NCBI RefSeq assembly: GCF_026213295.1
Contig: NC_079427.1
Location: 36,300,239 to 36,364,238 of the forward strand
Source of the DNA: Gadus chalcogrammus
Taxonomy: Eukaryota > Chordata > Actinopteri > Gadiformes > Gadidae
DNA length: 64,000 bases
Direction of reading: 5' to 3'
Positions within the stretch are counted from its first letter, which is position 1; every line of letters begins with the position of its first letter. Positions 1 through 11,865 of this stretch are shown in pieces. Below the pieces are notes generated by a model. That model saw only the letters and a program-made list of their open reading frames with translations. It did no database searches and was not told where the DNA came from. Both the position numbers and the translations under genes were made by a program.

Positions 1-108
1 AACCCTCTCTATAGAAAATATCGATATATATATATCGTATATCGCCATTCAGCCAAAAAATATCGGATGTCATATTTTGCCCATATCGTGCAGCCCTAGC
101 CAGTCCCA
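1..108. mobile_element. Right end of a hAT-type MITE, truncated by the window edge
   Basis: The sequence is AT-rich with palindromic TATCGATATA runs and ends in CCCATATCGTGCAGCCCTA. This is the inverted form of the TAGGGCTGCACGATAT-type terminus that I associate with fish hAT miniature elements. The left end lies outside the window, so no target duplication can be checked. Confidence 0.5.
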
Positions 109-169
109 AAATGAACTTTCCACAAACGTGCCGTTTTTAGAAGCGGGTCAAGGTTGAGGGTGGGGATGT

Positions 170-720
170 TGCCCTGAAAAAACGGCCAAAAGCACACAGC
201 TTTTGGCCGTGTTCTGTAAATATTCTAGAACACTCCTGGTGCTCCGGTGAGTCCTGGAACTCTATATCTAAATAATATCAGATTATACATAGATATCTAT
301 ATCATATAATGTATACTTATCACGGCCAAAAGCTGTGTGTGTATTTTGAATCTCAAACGACTGCGTCGGGTTCTCCGACGTCTCTGGTTCTTCCACAGAA
401 ATCTGAAGTAGACTGAACCACGACATGGAGGAGAAAGGGATTGTTGTCCGCGATTGTCTCCCGCCGGAGCCCCACTGCCAAGGCACCACCTTCTCGGAAG
501 CAGGCAGCGGGGCTGCGGCGGGAGAGATTTGCGGGCAACAATCACTTTCTCCTCCATGTCGCGGTTCATGTACTTCAGGGAGTCAATGCCAAAGTTCCTT
601 TCCCCCAATTCCTTCTCGACCATGGCTGAGTTAAGCCCCATTACGAGTCTTGTTGTGGAAATACCAGAGACAACAGAGAACCCGATGTTTTATGCGCCAT
701 AACACCAACAACAGAACGTT
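170..720. repeat. Foldback (FB) repeat copy 1 with MADF-like 5' coding remnant
   Basis: This copy contains both orientations of the CACAGCTTTTGGCCGTG core (near 195 and 325), the AGATATCTATATCATATAA motif, and a minus-strand reading segment (about 641 down to 540) beginning MVEKELGERNFG and reaching MEEKVIVA. The same modules recur at 18.8, 24.1-25.1, 37.7-40.9, 45.0-45.9, 50.7 and 55.5 kb. MEEK-V/L-IVAV is, from memory, how many fish MADF-domain proteins linked to Harbinger-type elements begin. Only the start is present and no MADF domain follows. Confidence 0.6.
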
Positions 721-783
721 TATCCAAATAACAAAGAAGTGTACAACAGTTGTAGCTCATTGTCTCATTGGCAATTGTTGTAT

Positions 784-1054
784 GGGCAGGCAAAAATCGT
801 ATGGGCGGGCAAAACAGAAGGGGAGGTAACCTCCCCTTCTCTGTTTATTGACCCCATATGTCGTCATAAGGGGCCAAATTCGAAATAGGAGCTTCTCAGC
901 TTTCATTTATCAAAGGCGGAGCAGGATACCTAATTCTCATTTTACACCTAATGCCATTTCTAGCTACTGGGGGACCATAGGCAGGCTAGGGGACGCATTT
1001 TAGTGTTCGAAAACCTAATAAAGTGACATTTTCAGGCCATGGGACCTTTTAAAC
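784..1054 (-). repeat. Dispersed repeat (Rpt-1), reverse copy
   Basis: Read on the minus strand, it starts AAAAGGTCCCATGGCC, passes through CCCTAGCCTGCCTATGGTCC and a CATAAGGGG segment, and ends in CCCGCCCATAC. A forward copy lies at 23733-23962, and the outer ends of the 37.3-41.2 kb palindrome begin with a related sequence. It looks like a non-autonomous DNA element. I see no coding content. Confidence 0.6.
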
Positions 1055-1318
1055 ACTAGGCTGGCCCCTTGTCTACTCCTTAACATGAAGTAGAAAGGCC
1101 GGCAGCTCTGCAAAGACCCACGCCCTCCCTTTGTATACATGCTGTACGCAGAAGTGTTAATTCAGCATACACAGGCTATAATACAACACATTAATTACAC
1201 TGAATTTGTTTTCATCTGAAGAACCTTCTAGTTATTATATGAAATACATTTTGAGAACAATACATAGTCCTTCCTTCGATGAGTCATGTCTGAACACTTT
1301 TAATTGATCTGTTTGCAG

Positions 1319-1480
1319 TAATCCCCGCCTCCCAGAGTGGCAGTCGGCCCATGGTCAGAGTTAGCCACCAATCAGATGAAGGATCTGAGGTTACTGAGCT
1401 GACCAACCAGACTGACCAATCAGATGCCCTGCCTGACGGGCTGCTGGGATATGGTGGCTCTGGCCAGGAACATGGCTCAG
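1319..1480 (+). CDS. Gene A, internal exon 1 (first visible)
   Basis: A 162-bp exon follows a TTTGCAG acceptor (AG at 1317-1318) and precedes a GTATAC donor at 1481. It enters with two bases and leaves with one, so an upstream exon ending in phase 1 is required. The 53 complete codons give an acidic, polar, Ser/Gln/Asp-rich segment (HQSDEGSEVTELTNQTDQSD) ending in HGS. The final G joins the first two bases of the 14197 exon to make a Glu codon, so the two exons are phase compatible. No start codon or promoter is assigned. The ATG at 1351 is internal to the open frame. I do not recognise the protein from this exon alone. Confidence 0.6.
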
Positions 1481-1548
1481 GTATACCCCTTGGGGTGCTA
1501 CATGTGGGGACGTTATTTTTAACCTTCAGGAAAGTGATGCTAATTGTT

Positions 1549-2608
1549 GCATTTTTGTACCATTTCATTTAATACCAGTGTGTAGCGCCCTCCGGGGTGC
1601 TGCGTAGGATAAATTAGATTAATAACACATTTAAAGAACCCAGGAGAATAGGAAAATGTAAGCAGGAAAGCAACAAACTCCACAGCATGCATTATATGTG
1701 ATGCTTTATGTCATTAAACAAAAACGTAGAGCCTATTAGAGACATGGTAGACGACAAAATGTCTGTAGTTACTGGTTAATCTGTTAGGCGGCCGCTGTAT
1801 GTCTGGACTGCCTGAAAACGTTTTAATAACAGGTAACCAGTGCCCTGTACTACAAACCTAGCTTAACATACCCAGGCTTTCATGGGAAAACCTGGATCAA
1901 TGGCATTTTTGTACCATTTCATTTAATACCAGTGTGTAGCGCCCTCCTGGGTGCTGCGTAGGATAAATTGGATTAATAACACATTTAAAGAACCCAGGAG
2001 AATAGGAAAATGTAAGCAGGAAAGCAACAAACTCCACAGCATGCATTATATGTGATGCTTTATGTCATTAAACAAAAACGTAGAGCCTATTAGAGACATG
2101 GTGGACGACAAAATGTCTGTAGTTACTGGTTAATCTGTTAGGCGGCCGCTGTATGTCTGGACTGCCTGAAAACGTTTTAATAACAGGTAACCAGTGCCCT
2201 GTACTACAAACCTAGCTTAACATACCCAGGCTTTCATGGGAAAACCTGGATCAATGGCATTTTTGTACCATTTCATTTAATACCAGTGTGTAGCGCCCTC
2301 CTGGGTGCTGCGTAGGATAAATTAGATTAATAACACATTTAAAGAACCCAGGAGAATAGGAAAATGTAAGCAGGAAAGCAACAAACTCCACAGCATGCAT
2401 TATATGTGATGCTTTATGTCATTAAACAAAAACGTAGAGCCTATTAGAGACATGGTAGACGACAAAATGTCTGTAGTTACTGGTTAATCTGTTAGGCGGC
2501 CGCTGTATGTCTGGACTGCCTGAAAACGTTTTAATAACAGGTAACCAGTGCCCTGTACTACAAACCTAGCTTAACATACCCAGGCTTTCATGGGAAAACC
2601 TGGATCAA
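1549..2608. repeat. Tandem array, three units of 354 bp
   Basis: Three head-to-tail units start at about 1549, 1903 and 2257 (GCATTTTTGTACCATTTC) and end in AAACCTGGATCAA. They differ by only a few substitutions, for example CTCCGGGG in unit 1 against CTCCTGGG in units 2 and 3. Each unit carries a GCGGCCGC site. The array begins 69 bp after the gene A exon donor, so it lies in that intron. No coding potential is seen. The very high identity suggests recent expansion. Confidence 0.95.
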
Positions 2609-2910
2609 CAGAGACGCAACTCGCAATCAGAGTTAAATGGTACTACGTAGCTCACTTAGGATTCGATTTGTCCATCCCGGTTTTTCGCTTTAGGTTCAAT
2701 GCGCGTTGCCGTGAAAGGGACATTATTCGCGTCATTTTACTCACCTTTACAAAATGGATAGATCAAGAGCAATTTATTTCACTCAAGAGGAACAGATAGT
2801 CATAATGAACTCCTAATTCAATAATCAGATAACAGCTAGGGGCAACACAGTTGCACAGAAGTTAAGGAGGCCTGCTGGCAAAAACAGCCGATAATGTAAA
2901 TTTGTAAGTG
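2609..2910 (+). pseudogene. Relic of a Myb/SANT-like Harbinger accessory ORF
   Basis: From the ATG at 2754 the frame reads MDRSRAIYFTQEEQIVIMNS. After a short frame-disrupting lesion, ITARGNTVA follows and then an LRRPAGKN stretch. This matches a second relic on the minus strand at 63718-63920 (FIQVEQCIIMNSYEEF, then ITAKGNTVA). The pattern F-x-x-x-E-x-x-x-I-M plus Y/S-EE, I-T-A-K/R-GNT is typical of the Myb/SANT-like DNA-binding ORF of fish PIF/Harbinger (ISL2EU-type) transposons. The upstream sequence up to GTTCAATGCGCGTT is also shared by both copies. The copy is frameshifted and non-functional. Confidence 0.6.
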
Positions 2911-3013
2911 AAAAATGTCTGCATATTGTCTTAACTGCCAAATACAGAATTGTTCGCCATTAATCCAAATAGTGAAGATGATTTCAAAATGCAAAAGCAA
3001 CGTCCAACCCGCC

Positions 3014-3565
3014 TAAGGCTGCGTCCACATCTAGCGTTTTTTGTAATATATAGAGCTGACCGTTTTTTCAACAAAAAGAAAAGCTGGCAGTGTTTTTTTG
3101 CCCTAAAAGCGCCGAGAGCGTTTTTTCTATCGCCTATAGCAACGAACCCATTCTAGACCCGACGTTACTCGTCTACTACGTTTCAAGGCTAGAGCCCATT
3201 AGACATGTCGTAGATCTCGACATGTTCTGTAATTACAACTATTAATCGCTCCAACGGCACTTTCCCGAGTGATTTGTCTGCCATTGTTTCTTGTTTTGAC
3301 AGTTGAGAGTTTCCTTCGTGACGAAGTGTCGATGTTCCGCTTGTGATTGGTCAGTTGCCAAAAAGACGCGTGACGTCGGCCGCTTTCTTCCTGAAAGTTT
3401 AACTTTTTTCAATGCTCCGTATGGCAGAAGAAACCCCTGGGAGAAGCCTTTAAAAAAATGGCCTTGACTTTTTTCAAAAACACTCTGCCCATAGGAATAT
3501 AATGTAAAACAAGCACTGGCAGATTTAAAAAAAAAAAAAAAACGCTAGATGTGAACATGGCCTTA
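3014..3565. mobile_element. MITE with about 25-bp inverted ends
   Basis: The left end, TAAGGCTGCGTCCACATCTA, is the inverse of the right end, TAGATGTGAACATGGCCTTA (four mismatches), and T-rich and A-rich runs lie inside the ends. TA flanks both sides, but I cannot assign the superfamily securely. No ORF. Confidence 0.65.
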
Positions 3566-4427
3566 TTCTATATTTTGGGGAATTCCCTTTAAATACACCC
3601 TATCTAAGACATGTATCGCATTTGTTTTCAACCGCTGAAATGTAGCGGCGTTGGGGTACTGGATTACTACAATGCCCGAAAGCCAGCGACCGGGGTTTCA
3701 AATATCGACAGTCCATCATCATGCCTTTTACCCCCAGAAATGTGGTGCCAGCACGGCTTTGAGAACATGGGTTCATGTTCGAAATAAGCACAAAAATATA
3801 ATTCCATAATCTTTAGTGAATAGGCATTCTGTATGTCATAAGAAATGGGACTTTTTAAGCTTCACATAAATGCGCATTACTTGGGAGACAAACCCCGCAC
3901 AGAGAAATTCAAGACTGACGCGCTACCTCCACTCTACCACTCTCTCTCCCCAAAACGCACTGTGCAACAGTAAGAATTGTCTACATAAGGTCCAACAAGG
4001 ATGATATAGCGAATGAGAACCTGTTACCCTCATAAAGAATATTCTCAAGCAATGCCAAGGAATCTGTCCGAAAGACCCTCTGTCTGAATGACCCTTTATG
4101 ATACCGGCTCTGAAGTCCACCCACAAATGGATACGACATTGTCAAAGGAGGGACTATGAAGCTGCGAACGCCAATCGAACCTGGTAGTCTTAGCTGAAAA
4201 CCTGCTCCCATGATGATACAGCAACGCTTAAAGAGATTGACCTTCGTGTCACAGCTAACCCAGGCTTTGAGCGCAACATACCTCACTAACCCACTAATCG
4301 AGAAAATGTTTCCATAATAGTAATGGGGCTTATTGTCATTAATTAAACTTAAATTAAGGTGTATTAAGGCTGTCTCGGAGGTGCAGGACCACCTGCAGGG
4401 GCCCTGAACATTATACTTCAGTATCAG
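3566..4427. other. Intronic sequence without recognisable features
   Basis: No exon with paired splice signals, no RNA gene and no clear terminal repeats were found. Small ORFs on the minus strand (3600-3791, 3923-4126, 3981-4463) have no recognisable motif and look like chance. Confidence 0.4.
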
Positions 4428-4740
4428 GCCCCGTCCACACGGGCGAAATCGATCCGTTTTCACTTTATGCGGTTCAGGAATATCTCCGCAAAGACGGATG
4501 CATTGTGAAACCGCATCGAGCTGTAGAAACGCTGTAGTAAATATTCAAGGCGCTGGTTCGCCACAAAAAAAGGAGGAGCGCATCATGCCTGCGCGCATAC
4601 AGCCTGCGCGCTGCATACAAACATTCAGTCACGAGGAGATTCAACCTTTTAAATTGAGCAGAAATACTTACTTCAGAAATATTTTTATTACAGTTCAAAC
4701 AACATTAAATACAGTCGGTCACACTCATACAGTATGAATT
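4428..4740. mobile_element. Possible DNA-element left end interrupted by L1
   Basis: It begins with CAGGCCCCGTCCACACGG. An inverse counterpart, GTGTGCACGGGGCCT, lies at about 9878-9892, beyond the L1 block. The pair could be the two ends of one element into which the L1 inserted. No target duplication was identified. Confidence 0.35.
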
Positions 4741-4744
4741 ACAA

Positions 4745-7700
4745 TCTTGCATTACTGCAATGACGCAACACAACAAAAAAAGAAACAAAAACAATACAAA
4801 AAAGTGCTTTACAAGGTTGAGTAAATATAACTCAATACTGTGTGCAAAATGTTTAAAAAAAAAATATATATAATTCTGCTAGCCACATTTTCACAATTAC
4901 CGGTACTCATTTTCTTGATCCTAAATCTTTAACATATTTCATGAACGGTCTCCAGATATTTTCAAATTGTTGCTGTTTAGCTTTCAATATGTAAGTTATC
5001 CTTGCTAAAGGGAGGCATGACAACATCCGTCTGATCCATTCAGTTGTGTTTGGTTTATTAACCTTTTTCCATAACATTGCAATACATGTTTTGGCATACA
5101 GCAAGCCGGGGTCTATGAATACTCGTTCATTTTTACTATAGTTGTGTTTTTCTGGGTATAAACCTAACAGAAAAAGCTTAGGGTCTAGTAAAATTTGTTT
5201 TGAAATGATCTTCTCAAGTATATCTCCTACCTCTTCCCAGAAGGTTTAGATTTTCCTGCATTGCCATATACAACTTCGAATTCCTGACATTTTGTGCAAA
5301 TGTCAGGGATGCTTTTGTTGTATCGATTTAAATCAACGGGGTCACTTATGTCCTCATTAACCATTTATACTGTATCAGTTTAAGACGTACATTTATAGAC
5401 TTAGTGTGAGCACCAGCAAAAGCTACAATCTAATTTTGATCGGAAAGATGCAAATTTTCCCTCCAGGCATTCAATTTATACTGTGAACTTTCAGGTGAGT
5501 AAGATGTCATCAATTTGTAATACTCTGATCTAATACCCTCTTTTAAACTGTCTTTTGTCATAATTTTTTCCAAATTGAGTGTAGGGGTCTAGTAATTGCA
5601 TTGTCTTGATTTACTTTAACAAAGCTTCTTAGTTTTAGGTACTTGAAAAAGTGTTTTCTATTAAGATTAAATTTAGACCTCAACTCATCAAAAGACATGA
5701 CACCCGAATCTGTCAAATAAAGATCTTTAATCAATTTCCATAATTTAAATGTAGCTTCCGATCTACCTGGTATAAAGAACTGGTTAGCCCATATTGGACT
5801 TTATAATGATAATGATTGTGGTTCTTTTAAATATTTTTGTTTACATCATACCATATCTTTATCATATGTTTTACAATTGGATTTTTTTTTTTTTCTGTCG
5901 GTATATGTGTAAGGGAAGAGGTACTTTTAGACCTTCGGATTCCATTTCGCTCCAATGGGAGTTTCATTTGTTGAAAAATGGAACATAATACACCTCAGCT
6001 GCACAGCTCAGTAGTACCATAGTAAATATGGACATTTTAATCCCCCTCGTTCAAATGGTAAATATAACAAAGACAAACAAAGTCTCGCTATTGTTTCATA
6101 TGAATCCAACAAATATTTTTTAATTTTTGAAAACAAGTCTGAAGGTGGTGGCAGAGGAATATTTGGAAATAAATAAAGGAATATTGGCATTATAGTCATT
6201 TTTAAAATATGAATTCTCCCAATTATAGAAACTGGTAGCGACGTCCATCTCTCAATCAACTCACTCATTTCAATCATTAACGGTTCATAATTTGCATTAA
6301 CCGCATGTTCTAGCCTAGGCAATATCTGTACTCATAAGTATTTAAACTGTTCTACACTATTAAATTGGGTTACCTAAGAAGTTGGGTTCCTTCTGTCCTA
6401 TTCATTAAGTAGTAATTTAGAAGATTTTGTATTATTCACTTTCTATCCCGAAATATCACCAAATATTTAAATTAGCTCGGACAAGGCCGGAATGATTGGA
6501 TTTAGTTTGGACATGAATAAAATAACATAACAATGAAATTCGATGTTGTATCAGCCCTATTCTTATTCCACAAGATTGAGGGTGTGAACGTACCGCTAGA
6601 GGTTCGATTTTTCGATTTTTTTAATGTAAACGGAAGGGGACAAAGAGGACACCCTTGCCTGCAACCTTTACTGTTATTTATTTATATTTGTTAAGATTTC
6701 TGCTGTAGTATTTTTATATATCATCTGCACCCATTTTATGAAGCCAGTTCCACACCCAAATCTTTCTAGAATATTGAAAAGATAAGGCCATGTGACCCTA
6801 TCAAAGGCCTTTTCAGCGTCTAATGTTAGAAGTGCTGTATCTGATATTTCTTTGTTAGCTTAAATTATATTCATTACTCTTCTTACGTTGTGGAAACCTT
6901 GCCTTCCTGTAGTAAAACCGTTTTGATCTTTATTAATGATATTTGGTAATAATGGCTGTAATCGTTTTGCTAAAAGCTTACATATTAACGTCAGATCAGA
7001 GTTTAATAAACTGATGGGTCTCATGTTCTCACATTTGTTCGAGGCTTTGCGTTGTTTTGGCAGTAAAGTAATTACAGCACTGTTCATAGCTGGCGGAAGA
7101 CTGCCATTCTGAAATGACTCTAGAAACATTTCAAGAAGTGGTGTTAGTAATTTGTTCTTAATTTTTTTTATTTAGCTCAATAGGAAGACTATCTGGTCGT
7201 GCACTTTTTCCGGGTTTCATACTATCGATAGCGTGCCCAATTTATTTTTGGTATAGCTAAGTCATATAAAAAACGATTAAAATTGTCTACATTGGTTTCA
7301 TTTATACAATTCATACAATTCTTTATAATCTCTAAAGGCATCATTCATTTCTACAGGATCGACCACAGTATGTCCGTTTAGTATAATGGTGGTGATTGAT
7401 GTTCTAGTTTGTAGTTGTTTAATCTGCCATGCTAATTTACCTGACTTATCGCCTTGTTCATGAAAAGATTGCTTCAGTCATAGAAGACTAGATGCAGCTC
7501 TGAAAGCAGACAACTTGTCATATTCAGCTCTCAAAATAAGCAGATCATTTTCCAACTGTGGGTCACGATTCTCCTAGATTTTTTTTCCTGAAGAATCTTT
7601 ATTTTATGTTCCAATTGTAACCTCTCCTCACGCACCTTTTTGGATTTAGAGCCTGTATAACTTATAATATGCACCATGAGAAAAGCTTTAAATGCTTCCC

Positions 7701-9470
7701 ATTTTATAGAGGCAGATGTTTGTGTAGTATTAATTTCAAAGAATTATTTTATCTGTTTTTCTATATATTTTACAAATCCATCATCTTGTAACCATTTGTG
7801 CAGAAAGTGCCATCTAGGTGTATCTTTTGCCATTTGTTTATCGACATACACTACGAAACATGGTGCATGATCTGAAACCACTATATAACCATAGTAACAG
7901 TTATTCAATTATTATTGGACCGCAGTTCTGAAAAATAATAAATTTGAGAGTATGAAGTGTGTTAGAGTGACAAGAGTAGGCTTTAGCTTGTGATTTCAAT
8001 TCTCTCCATATGTCTAGCAGATTCAATTCTTTAATACAACTGTTTATAACTGTTCTACACCTGTTGTGTGATTGATCTACTCCTGTGGATCTATCCACAC
8101 TGGGGTTTAATGTGCTGTGAAGGTCTCCTGCTATTATGTGTTGTCCTGCAAAGGATGAGATAGAAAGGAACAGATCTACAGAAAGGACTGTACAGATTTA
8201 CAAAATTTAGATTTACCGATAACAAAGAGCCTTGTACTATCAAATATCTTCCCCCTCTGTCTGTGATTACGTTTTTCACTTTAAATGGGACAGTATTATG
8301 GATAACAATCATCACTCCTCTAGCCTGGGATGAGTAAGAAGCTGTGAATGCGCTGCCTTGCCACCTCCTGATTTTTTTTTTAATTGTCCTCCTCTAGAAC
8401 AGCCTTTCTCAAAGTGGGTGCCGTGGCACCCTAGGGTGCCCCGTGACTGTGTCAGGGGTGCCGCCAAAAAATTACGTATTCTGACATTTAATTAAAAAAA
8501 AAACAAAAAAAAACAACTGACATTTCATATATGAAATATATATGAATATATTGAATGCATAAATACATTCTTTCTTACATATGAATGGATTAATAAAATT
8601 GTAAAGTCATTTTAGATGACCAAATATATAAAATTAAGTAACCATAAAAATCTGTCTCACGTAACGTGACGTCCCCACCGGTGTCAGCGTGACAGCGCAG
8701 CACACAGCACATTGTTTTATAATTTAACCGCGAAAATACATTTCACAAAGAGCAAGGAACAAGCATCATGGATCGTTTTTTAAAAATAAAAGCCCCACAA
8801 TAACCAGACATGATTGACTGTGAAATGGAGCCTCAGCCTACTACTTCATGCGAGCCTTCGTCCACCAGCTCTGAGTCTGCACCAAAGGTCGAAAAGGTAG
8901 ATAATGCTAAAAAGAGAACATACAACGAAAACAAGCACTATGATGGAAAAACATTCCTGCTATCTCTGTACTTCATTTGAGTTCTCCTGGTCTCAATTTG
9001 TTGGGTTCTTGTATTGCCTGTGTTGCTGTATAGCTTGGGCGGTCCACCTCTTATGGTTTTATGGCATTTGTGTCTCTGATTTATTGTTTTGTGAAGCACT
9101 TTGTAAACCTGTGTTTTTAAAGGTGCTATAAAGTTGTTATTATTATTAATTTTTACAGTTGTATTATGCTCTGTTCATTACTGTCCTGTCTAAATAAACA
9201 GGACATTTGCATTTACGTTTAGGCTATGCAGTGTCGTTTTTAATCATATTTTACACTGGGGTGCCTTGAGATTTTATGCACTTTTGAAAGGTGCCCTGGC
9301 TGAAAAAAGTTTGAGAAAGGCTGCTCTAGAAGATGGGTTTCTTGTAGAAATACAACTTTAGTGTCTATATCCTTTAATCTATTCATGACTTGTTTCACTT
9401 TTTTAAGCTTTTGCAGACCTTTGCAGTTTCAAGAAACAAAATTAGGTTTTACTCCTGGAGACATTCACAA
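4745..9470 (-). pseudogene. Decayed L1-type ORF2 (endonuclease + reverse transcriptase)
   Basis: Minus-strand fragments appear in the correct ORF2 order. The APE endonuclease start is near 9466-9324 (SW/*NCKGL, then VVFLQETHL). It resumes after the hAT insertion with RRWQGSAFTASYSSQARGVM and the FVNLYSP block (8391-8130). The reverse transcriptase reads [13 protein letters not shown] and DQNGFTTGR (7050-6900), the palm-A block [14 protein letters not shown] with its catalytic Asp (6835-6790), and QGCPLCPL (6655-6630). The YADD box is not recognisable. C-terminal blocks lie at 6322-6008 and 5104-4907. Without the insertion this is about 3.6 kb, near full L1 ORF2 length. Many stops and frameshifts make it inactive. 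Confidence 0.85.
8400..9323 (+). mobile_element. Non-autonomous hAT element inserted in the L1
   Basis: It has perfect 14-bp terminal inverted repeats CAGCCTTTCTCAAA, flanked by a perfect 8-bp target duplication CTCTAGAA (8392-8399 and 9324-9331), which is diagnostic of hAT. From 8768 a relic ORF starts MDRFLKIKAPQ followed by a stop, then a Ser/Thr-rich stretch and KKRTYNENKHYDG. This resembles the N-terminus of ZBED-type hAT (Charlie-like) transposases. The catalytic domain is missing. Removing the element restores the L1 endonuclease reading VVFLQETHLLE. Confidence 0.9.
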
Positions 9471-10147
9471 AAAGAAAAACAGGTTACCTTGCAATATAAA
9501 AATAATTTACAGAGAAGCGGAACAAACCCGGACATTAGAACCCACATCCAACCAACTGAACATGAACAATTCCCCTCTACCCACTTTCGTGGAAGCCCCC
9601 CCCCCCCCCCCAAGAAACATTCTGACTTCTGCTATCGCTGATGACCGTTCCACACCAAGTGAGAATCAGTCAGACCACTGTTTACTTTTCACTTACCAAA
9701 CTATCTTTGCTTCTGCATATTTTGACCTCAATAAACGCTAATCAGCAACGTCTGTAATGGGTTTGCTCTAATATGTAATTTTATGTTTTAAATTTATAAA
9801 ACATCTTCAATTCTTTTTTTTTTTCTTTTTTTTTTTACTTTCTGTGCCATTTATAGTTTCACCAAAAAATCGGCTTTGTGTGCACGGGGCCTCAGAGCGT
9901 GATCGAATCCAGCTCGGGTCAGTTTTTTTTCTATTAAGAAGACGAATAATTAACATGTTATAGGTGCCTTTATTGTAGTATTCTGTTAGACATAACCATT
10001 TCCAACAAGAATGAGGTATGACATATCAAAACTAAAGGGAATTTTGAAGAATATGCTCATGTGAGCTCTGGTTCACCTGGGCAAATATGCTCATTCCCGC
10101 CACATGAAGTTTACCCCAATAATGAGGCTTGGGTCTGGCGTTAATCC
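9471..10147. other. Non-coding stretch with homopolymer runs
   Basis: It contains an uninterrupted C run (about 9597-9610), T-rich low complexity (about 9812-9836) and possibly the L1 5' region. An ORF at 9361-9741 crosses the L1 boundary and is a chance frame. Confidence 0.4.
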
Positions 10148-10560
10148 AGGGTGTCCGCGCGGTAGTAAAAGGTAGTAAAAAAAATAATCTAAAATGAAGG
10201 CCCTTGAAAGGTAGTAAAAGGTAACAAACGCAATTTGACTTGGTAGTACATTTTTTCACCACCACCGCAATATAAAATGAGTTTCCATTTTTTTGTTTAC
10301 ATGTTTTAACTTCATCTAGCCAAAAAAATACAGTATACGGTGCTGAAAGGACCTGAACTGAGTAGCCGTTAGAGTTGGCATCGCTGGTTGCTATAGCGAC
10401 GCCGGTGTTCCACAGAATTCTGCGACCCACCGAAAAGTGTGACCCCAGGGGGCGCTGTTGCATATTTTCTGCAATATGCACGAGTTTGAAGCGTAGACAG
10501 GCATGACAAAAACATACATAAAACATAAGATCTCCCCCCAACCAATTACCTTTTTATTAA
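10148..10560. mobile_element. hAT-family left end (CAGGGTGTCCGCG type) and flanking repeat
   Basis: It begins CAGGGTGTCCGCGCGGTAGT followed by GGTAGTAAAAGGTAGTAAAA. Related ends occur at 62081 (CAGGGTTTCCGCGGGG) and 62920 (CAGGGTGTCCGCGGAGG). Bases 10430-10520 are an inverted copy of 10770-10835, around AGCGCCCCCTGG. No right terminus is identified. Confidence 0.5.
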
Positions 10561-10840
10561 GCATATTAAGCATTTTACAGACCCATACAATGGATGGGGC
10601 GTTTAGTACGGTCCTTCACCGTTGCTTCTTTACCCATAAAAAGCTACAGTCATAGTTAAATTCCGCTGATTTACCTTTGAGCATTTCCTATTATAGGCTA
10701 CTATGTAAAATGCTGTTTATAATTACTGTTAGTATCAAGAAAAGAGAGACCCACCGGAGATCTTGTGTTTATTTATGTTTTGGTGTGCGAAAATGTGCAA
10801 CAGCGCCCCCTGGGGCCACACTTTTCAATGGGTCGCAGAA

Positions 10841-11782
10841 CTCCAATAGTATCTGCTCATTTAAAAATATGCTCTTGATTAACTTAATCTTGATATGCTC
10901 TTGATTCGCTTAATCATAGCCTTACTTGAAACTGACATCCCTGAGTCATATGCATTTAAGAAAAGAAGCCGTTTACAATGACATGTAATTCATATAGCAG
11001 TTTAACGTGGGGAACCTGCTTAAGTTTAGCCTACTTAATCCCTTTATACCTTTAACAAAAAGCAGATTAATAATTAAAAATTAAAGACGGCAGATTAATA
11101 ATTCAAATTATTTTATTGAATATATATTGTTATTGATCGCATGCTGCATGTTTTCAAGGTCCTGCATGAGATAGAAAACAATGAATTAAAATAAATATTA
11201 CTGATAGAAACAAGACAAGAACAATGTCACTAACAGAAGGATAGTTATGAGAAAGCCTTCATATGATAGCGTTCAAATTACAAGCCCTCATTTTATATAT
11301 ATTTGCCAGTCTTGAATACATGGATTTCTCAGGTACGTCATCACTGTTGCACTGTGCAAACTCGGGGAAGAAAGAAGCAAGCAACATCTACTAGCCTGTA
11401 CAGTATAGAGTATTTTGTGACTTTTCAGTGTGCATCTCAAACGTGTGAATCGAACTAACTTCACAGAGGTAGCGAAAGCTGGGGTTTCTTCCAACGTTAA
11501 AACAGTAGGCCTAAGCGTTCGAACATTTCGTAAAGAATTTTAAGCAGTATCACAACCAGTAGTCTGCCCTAGTTCTAGAGTTCATTAAGCTTGTAAAAAC
11601 AAGAAAAATCATTCTTGTTAATCCACTTCTTTTTACTTACCGACATGAATATCTGAAGATCTGACTTCAAGGAAGATCTTGCGTGGACCGCGATTTAGAA
11701 AAGTACATGTTACGCCTCCTAGTATCAGTTACGCCTCCTACTACAAGTAACGCCCACTACAGGACGCAGACGGACCCTACTC
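10841..11782. mobile_element. 942-bp insertion inside BED-hAT copy 1
   Basis: Copy 2 reads CGCAGAATTCGGTG without interruption. Copy 1 has CGCAGAA, then 942 extra bases, then CAGAATTCGG. CAGAA (10836-10840 and 11783-11787) is therefore a 5-bp target duplication. No ORF or convincing inverted ends are seen. It has short ACGCCTCCTA repeats near 11712-11745. The class is unknown. Confidence 0.65.
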
Positions 11783-11865
11783 CAGAATTCGGTGTAACAC
11801 CAGCAACATTTTCCGCCTTTTCCCCTCAGAGTTCAGTACGGCTGAGTTTCTAGCTCTATGAGAGA

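Noticed and set aside
3981..4463. 160-residue minus-strand ORF
   Set aside because: No recognisable domain and no splice context. It extends into a repeat end, so it may be chance, though I cannot exclude a decayed element ORF.
11690..11760. Short ACGCCTCCTA repeats as a CRISPR-like array
   Set aside because: Only two or three degenerate units without regular spacers, in a eukaryotic genome.
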